DNA of 64,000 nucleotides, taken from NCBI GenBank assembly GCA_964410965.1, contig CAYPIY010000002.1, positions 62,001 to 126,000 on the forward strand, read 5' to 3'. Made by a program: the position numbers and the translations under genes. Source of the stretch: JBBIRG01 sp964410965. GTDB taxonomy: Bacteria; CLD3; SB21; JBBIRG01. Below, piece after piece: positions 26,272-34,351 of the stretch; the stretch's first letter is position 1; every line of letters starts with the position of its first letter. The notes beneath the pieces are model-generated. The model saw nothing but the letters and a program-made list of their open reading frames with translations, searched no databases and was not told where the DNA came from.

Positions 26272-26351
26272 ATTTGTTAATATTAAAAACCTTCATTAAA
26301 TTCTAATATACGCATCAACAGGCCTTATTTTGTTTCTCTATTCAATTGATA

Positions 26352-28121
26352 TTATCTCAACAATATCATTTTTTTGGTCAGAACGGAAGAACCGGCTTTT
26401 AAACGGTAAACATAGACTCCTGAAGAAACCGTCTGTCCGCGGTCATTTGTTCCGTTCCAGGTAATTTTTTGTTCGCCGTTTTTCTGAATAGAATGGACTA
26501 ATGTTTTCACCTCCTGGCCCAATATGTTGAATATTTTTAACTCCACTTTTTCATTCTTTGGTAAATAATATTTTATCGTCGTACTCGGATTAAACGGATT
26601 CGGATAATTCGGATAGAGTTCAACTTTTGATGGTTTATCATTCGCCGGATCATCAACGCTGACTAACATGGATGAAGAATAAAGATTTACAAAACCATTA
26701 ACGCGGCTTCCGTTACGTGAATAGCATACAAGCAATTGTGGTCGGCCTTCTCCCATTACATCTGCAAACATGGAACCGTTATGAAGTTCCGAAAACTGGC
26801 TGTTGCCAATAATTTTAACGTCCGCGTCGTTATCTACCATGCTGTCGGGAAATTGACCGCTTCCCTTGAATACATATTGATGACCTACATATCCCCAACC
26901 GTAAGAACCCACCGCAAAATCATCTTTATCATCCCCGTTCATATCGCCGGATGAAAATGTCATCCCAAAATTACCACACCATATTCCCGCGATAGTACCG
27001 GTAATATGTGTTTGAGCGTCACGTAGAGTCATACCGTTTTTCAAACTATCTCCAAATAAGTAAATTCGGCCGTATTGATTATTATATTCAGGGTCTAAGT
27101 GAAAAAAACTGTTGCAAAGTATCAAATTCGAAAAATATGATCCATTAAATTCGTTAAGATAAGGAAGAGTTGTTTGATTATATCCGCCATAATCATATGA
27201 GGAAGGAATAAGAAAATCTCCCTTATTGTAATTGTATGATCCGTATCTCCCGCCTTGCTGGCCAAAAAATATCGCTACCGTATCATGATGATATAAATCC
27301 TGCTCTTTGGCATACGAAACAGCTAAATCCTTGATAGTGTCTTTATTTAAATCCGCAAAACGAAAACCTTTAGTCAATCCTATCAGGCTATTCATGATAT
27401 GAAATGGATCATAACCGTAAAAATACAAATCCGGATTTCGGACATCTATTGAGTCATCATTTAAAATATTCTTCGCGTAAAACACATTCAGCCGGTTCTG
27501 CCCTTCATAAATCCCGCCTCCGTAATTCCTGGCGTATGTATTGATGAACACATCATCCAATCCGTCACCGTCAAAATCAAATACCGTCGCGACATTAATT
27601 TCTCTCATTGTTGTATCGCCATAAAAAAACTGATCGGCGTCATGTAATGTGAAATATTTTCGCATAATCAGATTCTTACCGTAAAATATATACACTCTTC
27701 CTTTGTAATATCCATTGACTGTATCGGTATAGCATGGCGTTCCAAGCACGAGATCGGCATAACCGTCGCCGTCAATATTGCCGCACTGAATCAATGCCGC
27801 AAAGTGATTTTCATGTATGCCGTCAATCATAATGTCCGCCGTGGACGCTGAAATATTACCGCTGAACGAACATCCAAAAAACACATAAACGCGTCCTGCA
27901 TTCATACCGTATTGATTGTCAATATAACAGCCGGAAACCATCAAATCATTGATCCCGTCGCCATTGACGTCTCCGTAATCCATATATTCACCAAATGACG
28001 CGCCATCATTTTCTTCCCGTTCGAATGTCGCGACCGGAACAGGATTGCTTTGCGAAAAGGTTTGAGATGAAATAATAATTATTTCAATCATACAAAAAAC
28101 TACAACACCCAAATATTTCAT
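26352..28121 (-). CDS. Secreted FG-GAP (integrin-alpha-like) repeat protein with T9SS sorting domain
   Basis: A 589-residue protein with signal peptide (about 1-24, ending QTFSQ) and seven or so FG-GAP repeats (about 35-480) of the kind D-V-N-G-D-G-I-N-D-L, D-I-D-G-D-G-Y-A-D-L-V-L-G and R-V-Y-V-F-F-G, the integrin-alpha propeller style. A type A T9SS C-terminal domain (about 505-589) has N-Y-P-N-P-F-N-P-S-T-T-I-K-Y and S-S-G-V-Y-V-Y-R-L-K-A-G and ends K-K-M-I-L-L-R. The coding DNA is clearly richer in A+T than its neighbours, which suggests recent acquisition. The ATG has CCGGAG closely upstream. Ligand unknown. Confidence 0.87.
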   Translation of the reverse strand: MKYLGVVVFCMIEIIIISSQTFSQSNPVPVATFEREENDGASFGEYMDYGDVNGDGINDLMVSGCYIDNQYGMNAGRVYVFFGCSFSGNISASTADIMIDGIHENHFAALIQCGNIDGDGYADLVLGTPCYTDTVNGYYKGRVYIFYGKNLIMRKYFTLHDADQFFYGDTTMREINVATVFDFDGDGLDDVFINTYARNYGGGIYEGQNRLNVFYAKNILNDDSIDVRNPDLYFYGYDPFHIMNSLIGLTKGFRFADLNKDTIKDLAVSYAKEQDLYHHDTVAIFFGQQGGRYGSYNYNKGDFLIPSSYDYGGYNQTTLPYLNEFNGSYFSNLILCNSFFHLDPEYNNQYGRIYLFGDSLKNGMTLRDAQTHITGTIAGIWCGNFGMTFSSGDMNGDDKDDFAVGSYGWGYVGHQYVFKGSGQFPDSMVDNDADVKIIGNSQFSELHNGSMFADVMGEGRPQLLVCYSRNGSRVNGFVNLYSSSMLVSVDDPANDKPSKVELYPNYPNPFNPSTTIKYYLPKNEKVELKIFNILGQEVKTLVHSIQKNGEQKITWNGTNDRGQTVSSGVYVYRLKAGSSVLTKKMILLR

Positions 28122-28230
28122 ACTTCTCCGGAAAATTTACAATACCTGTTTATACAATGGTATACTTAATTTATCTCTCAATTATTTTACGTACCGTAAT
28201 ATAATGTTAAAAAAAAAAAAAATGCAACAA

Positions 28231-28264
28231 AAAAAATCCCCTACGCGGCGGTAAGGGATTTTTT
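28231..28264 (-). terminator. Terminator behind the orphan T9SS CTD fragment
   Basis: AAAAAATCCC pairs with GGGATTTTTT around a short loop that can pair further (TAC/GTA). On the minus strand the stem is followed by eight T. It lies 60 bp past the stop at 28323. Confidence 0.8.
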
Positions 28265-28322
28265 CAAGTATAGTCAGAATCGGTTGCAAAAAATTATACT
28301 TCTTAAAGAAGTTTAACTTTCC

Positions 28323-28562
28323 TTACTCCGCGAACATCATTTTCCTCACGGCCGTTTGCTGACCGATCTGAAGTTTGTACACATACACGCCCGAAGCCGC
28401 TTCACGTCCGTTCTCATCCTTTCCGTTCCACAGAACCTGTTTCGCGCCGATTTCCTGATATTCATTCACAAGCTCCATCACAATCTGCCCAAGCGAATTA
28501 TATACGGAAAGACTCACCCTCGACGCCGACGGAACCACATACGTTATGGAAGTTACCGGATA
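28323..28562 (-). repeat. T9SS CTD-coding repeat, copy B
   Basis: Second copy of the 240-bp CTD-coding sequence at 23999-24238, in the same orientation and about 4.3 kb away. The pair could recombine and delete or swap the genes between them. Confidence 0.85.
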
Positions 28563-28631
28563 AAGCAATACCGGAAACCGGGTTTTGACTGAGCGCAAAA
28601 ATGTATGAAAGATTAAGGCGCTCATGCTCAC
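28323..28631 (-). pseudogene. Orphan T9SS C-terminal sorting domain (5'-truncated gene remnant)
   Basis: The last about 80 codons are almost the same as the CTD of the FG-GAP gene at 23997 (S-I-T-Y-V-V-P-S-A-S-R-V, L-G-Q-I-V-M-E-L, S-G-V-Y-V-Y-K-L, K-M-M-F-A-E). The match stops abruptly at about 28562, just where the N-P-F-N motif should be. The upstream codons (about 20) have no similarity, signal peptide or ribosome-binding site. The stop codon and terminator are kept. It is best read as the 3' remnant of a deleted cargo gene or a leftover from recombination between CTD repeats. Confidence 0.8.
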
Positions 28632-28743
28632 ATGCTATCTGATTTTTTACACAAAAAAAGTGATTTCAACAATAAAATAACGTACATTAAAAGCAGCCAT
28701 AGTCAAGTGAACTTTTTCTATTATCCTCTCAGGAAAAATTTCT

Positions 28744-29124
28744 ATGGGATCAATCAACATTTATGCGGCCTGGGCCGGAATTCTTTCAGGTTTCATCGCG
28801 GGAGCCGGGATAGGCCTTTTTTTTCACGACGACAACTGGGCGGGAGGATATCATTCATGGACAAGACGGATGATGCGCCTCGGCCATATTTCGTTTTTTG
28901 GAATTGCGTTCATCAACCTGGCTTTTGCGGTCTCCGTGAGAATGTTTGACATCCGTGCGGATCTGACTTATGTGTCATGGCTTTTCATCGCCGGAGCCGT
29001 CACGATGCCCCTGATTTGCTTTCTTTCCGCCTGGAAAAAACTTTTCCGGCACCTGTTTTTTATTCCGGTCCTCTGTCTGCTGGCGGGCACGCTGGTTTTC
29101 ATTTTTCAGGGACTGCTTCCATGA
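28744..29124 (+). CDS. Small four-helix membrane protein, unknown function
   Basis: A 126-residue protein with four predicted membrane helices (about 6-27, 43-65, 77-94, 102-122), and a polar loop H-D-D-N-W-A-G-G-Y-H-S-W-T-R-R after the first. AGGAA precedes the ATG. Its TGA overlaps the ATG of the radical SAM gene (ATGA), so the two are translationally coupled and probably work together. No family is recognised. Confidence 0.75.
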   Translation: MGSINIYAAWAGILSGFIAGAGIGLFFHDDNWAGGYHSWTRRMMRLGHISFFGIAFINLAFAVSVRMFDIRADLTYVSWLFIAGAVTMPLICFLSAWKKLFRHLFFIPVLCLLAGTLVFIFQGLLP

Positions 29125-30458
29125 ACATTTCATTGCTGGCCATGAGCGGAATCCGTGTGTGCGATCAGGAGCTCCTGAGCCTGGGTCTGACGCTTCCGGG
29201 TTTCGTGGACCGCAGTAAAGTCATCGCTTCCCTCCCGAGTCTCGGGCTTCTGACGCTCGCCGGTATGACGCCCGGGCATCACCGGGTGAAATATGTCGAA
29301 ATTGCGGATATCCCTGACGAATCGTCCGTCAGGACTGCCTTCTCCGGTTCGGATATTGTCGCCATATCTACCTATTCCGCGCAGGTGAAGGAATCGTACC
29401 GGATCGCGGATATCATCCGGTCTATGCGGATTCCGGTGGTCATGGGCGGGCTGCATGTCACGGCCCTGCCGGCGGAAGCGGCGGCACACTGCGACGCCGT
29501 CGTCACCGGCGAGGGGGAATGCTCATGGCCGCAACTCCTGAAAGATGCGGAACGAAACCGGCTGAAGAGGGTTTACGGGAGCCCTGAAACGGAATTTAAC
29601 ATGAATGAAGCGCCCATGCCCGCCTTTGAACTGCTGGATATCGCCAAATACAACCGCCTGACCGTACAGACCGGACGCGGTTGCTCCCATCGATGCGAAT
29701 TCTGCGCGAGTTCCATCCTGCTCACGGGAACATTCAAGCAGAAACCTCAGCCGAAGGTGCTCGCGGAAATCGATAAAATCAGGGAAATCTGGGACCATCC
29801 GTTCATCGAGTTTGCGGACGACAACACATTCGTCAACAAAGCCTACTGGAAGCAGATCCTTCCGGAAATCCGCAAACGCCGTATCCGCTGGTTCACGGAA
29901 ACGGACCTCAGCATCGCGAACGATCCTGAACTGCTCGGACTCATGAAAGACAGCGGCTGCGCGCAGGTCCTGATCGGTTTCGAAAGCCCAAACGCTTCGG
30001 GACTGAACGGACTGGAAAACATTCAGAACTGGAAGCTGAAACAGCTGCCTTTTTACCGGGAATCGGTCCGCGCTATCCAGTCATGCGGCATCAGCGTGAA
30101 CGGCTGCTTTATCCTGGGCCTCGACGGTCAGGGACCGGATATTTTCGGCAGCATCTTTGATTTTGTGGAAGAAACCGGACTGCACGAAGTCCAGATCACA
30201 CTGCAGACTGCTTTCCCCGGAACGCCGCTGTACGGGCGCCTGAAAAAAACCGGCCGACTTCTGAATGAAGAAGCCTGGGAAACATGCACGCTGTTCGACA
30301 TCAACTTCATCCCTCAGAACATGACAGCGGATGAACTGAGGAACGGATTCAGGGATCTCGGCATCCGCCTGTACAGCGACGAGTTCACCACGCGCCGGAG
30401 GAACCGGTTCCGTGAACAGCTTCGTGAAGTGAACCGGCACGACCGGAACGGTATTTAA
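29121..30458 (+). CDS. B12-binding-domain radical SAM protein
   Basis: A 445-residue enzyme. The N-terminal cobalamin-binding Rossmann domain covers about 1-150 (P-S-L-G-L-L-T-L-A-G, D-I-V-A-I-S-T-Y, V-V-M-G-G-L-H-V-T). The radical SAM core carries the [4Fe-4S] motif G-R-G-C-S-H-R-C-E-F-C-A near 183-194. A DUF4070-type C-terminus ends with T-P-L-Y-G-R-L and Y-S-D-E-F-T-T-R-R-R-N-R. This class includes methyltransferases and ring-forming enzymes of lipids, cofactors and antibiotics. The substrate is unknown; two membrane-protein neighbours hint at a membrane lipid. The start at 29121 is set by the ATGA overlap; the longer frame lies inside the preceding gene. Confidence 0.9.
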   Translation: MNISLLAMSGIRVCDQELLSLGLTLPGFVDRSKVIASLPSLGLLTLAGMTPGHHRVKYVEIADIPDESSVRTAFSGSDIVAISTYSAQVKESYRIADIIRSMRIPVVMGGLHVTALPAEAAAHCDAVVTGEGECSWPQLLKDAERNRLKRVYGSPETEFNMNEAPMPAFELLDIAKYNRLTVQTGRGCSHRCEFCASSILLTGTFKQKPQPKVLAEIDKIREIWDHPFIEFADDNTFVNKAYWKQILPEIRKRRIRWFTETDLSIANDPELLGLMKDSGCAQVLIGFESPNASGLNGLENIQNWKLKQLPFYRESVRAIQSCGISVNGCFILGLDGQGPDIFGSIFDFVEETGLHEVQITLQTAFPGTPLYGRLKKTGRLLNEEAWETCTLFDINFIPQNMTADELRNGFRDLGIRLYSDEFTTRRRNRFREQLREVNRHDRNGI

Positions 30459-30478
30459 CCAGCAAAACGGGAGGTCTC

Positions 30479-30871
30479 ATGAGCATGACAATCATCCGCG
30501 TCGTTTTTTATGTCACCGCCATATATGACGGGCTGCTTGGATTCGCATTTCTTTTTTTTCCCCTGACCGTGTTTGACTGGTATGGCGTGACACCGCCCAA
30601 CCATCCCGGATATGTGCAGTTTCCGGCGATGCTTCTTATCGTTTTTTCCGCCATGTTCCTTCAGATCGGCCGGTCACCCGCGCGGTACCGTCACATGATC
30701 CCGTACGGCATCATGCTGAAAGCCGCTTACAGCATCGCGGTGTACATGTACTGGTTTACCACCGGCATCCCGGACATGTGGAAACCGTTCGCGGTATGCG
30801 ATACCGTATTCGGGCTCCTGTTCGTATGGGCATATGTCAGACTGAGAACAGAAAATTCCGGGAATCAATAA
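30479..30871 (+). CDS. Small membrane protein, unknown function
   Basis: A 130-residue protein with four predicted membrane helices (about 5-27, 45-62, 75-93, 104-120). GGGAGG lies four bases before the ATG, a strong ribosome site. Motifs such as A-I-Y-D-G-L-L-G-F-A-F-L and F-P-L-T-V-F-D-W-Y-G resemble small DoxX/DUF-type membrane proteins, without a secure assignment. It is 20 bp after the radical SAM gene and completes a three-gene unit. Confidence 0.75.
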   Translation: MSMTIIRVVFYVTAIYDGLLGFAFLFFPLTVFDWYGVTPPNHPGYVQFPAMLLIVFSAMFLQIGRSPARYRHMIPYGIMLKAAYSIAVYMYWFTTGIPDMWKPFAVCDTVFGLLFVWAYVRLRTENSGNQ

Positions 30872-30982
30872 GTCAGATTCTGTGAAGAGAAAATCTCAGG
30901 CTGATGTTCATTTTTTAACATTCTGGGACCATTTACGTGAAGTTCCCCGGGGATATCCATCAATAAAAATACGGACTCATCC

Positions 30983-32692
30983 ATGAAATTCCATTTTACC
31001 GCGATTTTGTTTCTGTTCGGTTCTGTTTTCCCTGTTTATCCTTCAGACGGGCATTTTATCGGCGATACAATCCCACATGTTTCTGAAACCGTCGAATCGT
31101 TTCTTGACGAGCTTGATACCTGGCACGGAGTTCCTTATCTGCAAGGCGGGATGTCTAAAGATAATGGCATTGACGCCGCCGGGCTGGTCCGCTCCGTTTA
31201 CAACCGCGTGTGCGGACTCGCGCTTCCGTCAACCCCGGATTCATTGCGGAACTGCAGCGCGGGAAAAACAATCGAACTGTTCGACGAAGATCTGCTCCCC
31301 GGAGACATCCTTTTCATGAAAAAGAATACCGGCGTTACCGAAGCTGCGATTTATATCGGCGATGAAGATGATAATAATATTATTATAGTCCACCCGGACA
31401 ACGGCGTACAGTCTGCCTCTTTGTCGGAGCTAAAGAGCCCGGTCATTGGCGTGAAACGGTTTGTACGGTTTGCGGAATCCCTTAAATTAAGGGGCGAAGG
31501 GTATCTGGCCAAACCCGTTGAAACACCCCTGACGGAAGATGATCTCTTGGCCGAAATCAACACATGGATCGGGACACCCTACGCCTGGGGCAACAATAAA
31601 AAACATACCGGCACGGATTGTTCCGGTTTTGTAACCAGCATATTCCGCACTCTGTTCAATGTTACTCTTCCGCGGACCTCTTCGGCCATGTGGACCGATC
31701 CGATCGGCCAGAAAATCGATGATCTGCAGTCCCTACGCCCGGGTGATGTACTGTTTTTCAAGTACGGAAACCGCGTCGGGCATGTGGCAATTTATCTCGG
31801 AAAAAACAAAAAGAATACTGATGAAATTGTCCATGCCAAAAACGAAAAAGAACCACTGGGCATCGACGAGTTCAGGGACGGTGGATACTGGAAAAAACAG
31901 TACTCAGGCGCCAAACGGTTTGTGATTCTCAGCGGCAAATTCTCATCCGGCGGGGCTTCCGTCTCGGCCAAATCCAAAACAGAAACCCAAACCCTGACAG
32001 ATGAAAAACTTTACCGGAGTTCTCAGCCGGAAATCAACAGTGTTTCCATCCTCAGAGGAAAGGATCAGCTGACGATCACCTGGACGTTCAAAAACGGTTC
32101 GAAAGAAAATCAAATCGCGAAACGCGTCATCGACGAGGATTACGAACAAACCTTCGGAGAAAAATACCCCGAACCCGTGTTTTACCGGTATGACTATGTA
32201 TGGAAAAACGAAAACCATACCGGAACCCTGCTTGAAGACAAAAACGGGATACTGAGGGCTGAAATCGACGAAAACCATGATACGGAAGAAATCGAAATAT
32301 TTTCGCTCACTCCGGTCAGGAAGCCGTCCGCGGGAACCAAGAAAGCGGCTTCCGTAAAGACAGACAGCCTGGGAACGGATCAAAGCAACAAAACCGGAGT
32401 ATTTCAGACCGGTGAGGCGTCCTATTATGCGCATCAGTTTCATGGCCGCAAAACCGCAAACGGTGAGACATTTGACATGTACAAAATGACCGCGGCACAC
32501 CGGTCTCTGCCTTTCGGCACGAAAGTGAAAGTCACAAACCTTCAAAACCAGCGCCAGATCACGGTTCGGATCAATGATCGCGGACCCTACGCCAAAGGAC
32601 GAATTATTGACGTCTCCTACGAAGCCGCAAAACAGCTGGACATGATACGATCGGGAATTGCCGATGTCACGATCGAATTACAGGAAGAATAG
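30983..32692 (+). CDS. Cell-wall enzyme: inactive NlpC/P60 + active NlpC/P60 + RlpA-like DPBB domain
   Basis: A 569-residue exported protein with signal peptide (about 1-20). The first NlpC/P60 module (about 35-160) keeps the fold but reads D-A-A-G at 64-67 in place of D-C-S-G, and has E120 where the catalytic His belongs, so it should be inactive. The second module (about 185-310) has an intact T-D-C-S-G-F (C213) and G-H-V-A-I-Y (H267). A linker follows, then an RlpA-like double-psi beta-barrel (about 470-567) with G-E-A-S-Y-Y-A, F-H-G-R-K-T-A-N-G-E, T-A-A-H-R-S-L-P-F-G-T and R-I-N-D-R-G-P-Y. The active parts should cut peptide stems and naked glycan strands of peptidoglycan. No lipobox Cys is evident. 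Confidence 0.9.
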   Translation: MKFHFTAILFLFGSVFPVYPSDGHFIGDTIPHVSETVESFLDELDTWHGVPYLQGGMSKDNGIDAAGLVRSVYNRVCGLALPSTPDSLRNCSAGKTIELFDEDLLPGDILFMKKNTGVTEAAIYIGDEDDNNIIIVHPDNGVQSASLSELKSPVIGVKRFVRFAESLKLRGEGYLAKPVETPLTEDDLLAEINTWIGTPYAWGNNKKHTGTDCSGFVTSIFRTLFNVTLPRTSSAMWTDPIGQKIDDLQSLRPGDVLFFKYGNRVGHVAIYLGKNKKNTDEIVHAKNEKEPLGIDEFRDGGYWKKQYSGAKRFVILSGKFSSGGASVSAKSKTETQTLTDEKLYRSSQPEINSVSILRGKDQLTITWTFKNGSKENQIAKRVIDEDYEQTFGEKYPEPVFYRYDYVWKNENHTGTLLEDKNGILRAEIDENHDTEEIEIFSLTPVRKPSAGTKKAASVKTDSLGTDQSNKTGVFQTGEASYYAHQFHGRKTANGETFDMYKMTAAHRSLPFGTKVKVTNLQNQRQITVRINDRGPYAKGRIIDVSYEAAKQLDMIRSGIADVTIELQEE

Positions 32693-32760
32693 CGCCGATT
32701 AAAACCGGTTCCAGATTTGCCGGCAGGCATCCGCCTGTGAGCCTCTTGATGAATTCAAAA

Positions 32761-34308
32761 TCATTTCTGAAAAATCGCTTCCAGCATCTCATCGTAAAGG
32801 AACCGCATCCGTTCCTCGCCCGGGTATCCGCTCATGTTTTTGGCCGTCTGGAGATATTCCCGGATTTTCTGAAAATTATTTTCCGCCGCCTCACAGCAAG
32901 CGAGATAGTAATAGCTGTGAGCCCTTATCCACAGCCTGTCAGGAAAGTCTTCAGCGGATTCCGCCGCGGATAAAAAAAACGGCGCGGCTTTTTCAAACCG
33001 CTGATTCAGCAGATGCCGTTTCCCGAATGCGAAATCCAGTTTTGCAGTCAGTCCCGGTTGAGCCGCTTCATCCGCGGAACGGATATGTTTTTCATACATC
33101 AGGCTGTCCGGTTCATCCTTATTCATGATCGTATGATGAATCATGTCCTCCATTGCCAGATGACGGCTGTTCATGGGATACCGGATACGGAATTTGCAGT
33201 TCTGCTTGATCAGCGATACGGAATGTTCATGCGCTGCCCCTTTTTGGTATAATTCAGCGGCAAGGCTGCTTTTCCCGAGATGTTCCGCGGCGACTCCCGC
33301 GTAAAAGCAGGCCGATCCGGAAATCCAGCCGTGTGTCGTCACGAGCGCTTCGGTCAGCGGCTCCAGCTGAAACACGCGCATAAAATGATCATAGGCCTCG
33401 GCATACCGGTTACGGAAAACGGCAATCCGCCCAAGATGATAGCGGGCAATCTGTTCGCACGGCGCGTAACGGTTTACGGAACGGTTTGATGCCTTCGCTA
33501 AAAACGGTTCCGCGGATTCGTAGTCTTCCATCAGAAACAAGATCTGCCCGGTCTGATATACCAGGTATGGATTGTCCGGATATCGCGGCATCATTTTTTT
33601 TGAGATCTCCAGCGCCTGTTCATATTTCCCTTCGTTCATCAGGATCTGAACCAGCATGAAGAGCGCTTCGGAGTTGTGGATGGTTCCTTTGGCCGCCGCA
33701 GAGGAAAGCTGGCGGATCCCGAGATCCTTGTCACCGCCCAGTCCGGCCACCGAGGCAAGCGAACGGATCCATTTCGGGAGTGTAGCGGCATAATAATGGT
33801 ACACACCGGGAGTGAGCTGCGCGTCATAATAGTATGCGCTTTGATCGGTTACTGATTCATGCGATCGTTTTGCCTTTCGCGCATGATAAAACGCCTTCAG
33901 CCAGTCGCCCTGTGAACCCCTGTACCTGGCCAGGCTGCCGTATATACATCCCTGAAAGAAACTGTAATCATCATCGGACAAGGAACTCCGGGACGATTCC
34001 AGCCGCTCAAGGAAGCGGTCGTGCTTCGCGATAAATTCCGTATCATCCCGGTCAGGCTCCGCGCCGGAAATGATCCTGTAAAAATCAGATACGAGTTCCA
34101 GATAATCGCCAAGAGGTTGTTCCGTTTGACGGTGACGGAGCGCCCGGACGCATGAATCTGCCGAGGAAAAATCCAGATTGAATATATGATTGAATCCCCG
34201 TATGGCCAGGGAATCGGCGGGAGCATTTGAGTTTCCCGGCAAGCCTGAAAAGCAGTCCGAACCGGATAAAGCCGACAACAACAGAAAAATAAAAGAAAGG
34301 TTAATCAT
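32761..34308 (-). CDS. TPR-repeat periplasmic/outer-membrane-associated protein
   Basis: A 515-residue exported protein with signal peptide, followed by helical repeats over most of the length. TPR signatures are clear at A-L-F-M-L-V-Q-I-L-M-N-E-G-K-Y-E-Q-A-L-E, Y-Q-T-G-Q-I-L-F-L-M-E-D-Y-E-S-A and Y-H-L-G-R-I-A-V-F-R-N-R-Y-A-E-A (about 210-320). The early part (about 60-200) with Y-L-E-L-V-S-D-F-Y and L-T-P-G-V-Y-H-Y-Y is like TPR proteins found beside PorV/PorQ genes. The frame opens at a TTG (34320), but the ATG at 34308 starts a normal signal peptide. It lies 43 bp after the PorV/PorQ-family gene. It probably acts as a scaffold. Confidence 0.78.
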   Translation of the reverse strand: MINLSFIFLLLSALSGSDCFSGLPGNSNAPADSLAIRGFNHIFNLDFSSADSCVRALRHRQTEQPLGDYLELVSDFYRIISGAEPDRDDTEFIAKHDRFLERLESSRSSLSDDDYSFFQGCIYGSLARYRGSQGDWLKAFYHARKAKRSHESVTDQSAYYYDAQLTPGVYHYYAATLPKWIRSLASVAGLGGDKDLGIRQLSSAAAKGTIHNSEALFMLVQILMNEGKYEQALEISKKMMPRYPDNPYLVYQTGQILFLMEDYESAEPFLAKASNRSVNRYAPCEQIARYHLGRIAVFRNRYAEAYDHFMRVFQLEPLTEALVTTHGWISGSACFYAGVAAEHLGKSSLAAELYQKGAAHEHSVSLIKQNCKFRIRYPMNSRHLAMEDMIHHTIMNKDEPDSLMYEKHIRSADEAAQPGLTAKLDFAFGKRHLLNQRFEKAAPFFLSAAESAEDFPDRLWIRAHSYYYLACCEAAENNFQKIREYLQTAKNMSGYPGEERMRFLYDEMLEAIFQK

Positions 34309-34351
34309 TGATTGTTGCAAACGCGCAGGACATTCCGTCCGGACTGACGAA

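Larger units (their letters stand above)
25977..26351. other. Intergenic region with two palindromic elements
   Basis: A 375-bp gap between two minus-strand FG-GAP genes. It holds an inverted repeat (26080-26126) and a REP-like palindrome (26221-26271), listed separately, and a short piece at about 26190-26205 (GCCACCAAGATAC) that resembles dispersed noncoding repeats. The right part is A+T-rich. No credible gene is seen; the 64-codon plus-strand frame at 26112 runs through these repeats and has no ribosome-binding site. Confidence 0.6.

Noticed and set aside
26112..26306. 64-codon plus-strand frame in the FG-GAP intergenic gap
   Set aside because: It translates through palindromic and dispersed-repeat-like DNA, with no ribosome site.
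28200..28240. A-rich tract and short repeats as a CRISPR leader or array
   Set aside because: No repeated units with spacers; the tract belongs to a terminator.
32693..32760. CAGGC-ATCC-GCCTG hairpin as terminator between the convergent RlpA-fusion and TPR genes
   Set aside because: The stem is short and no T run follows on either strand.
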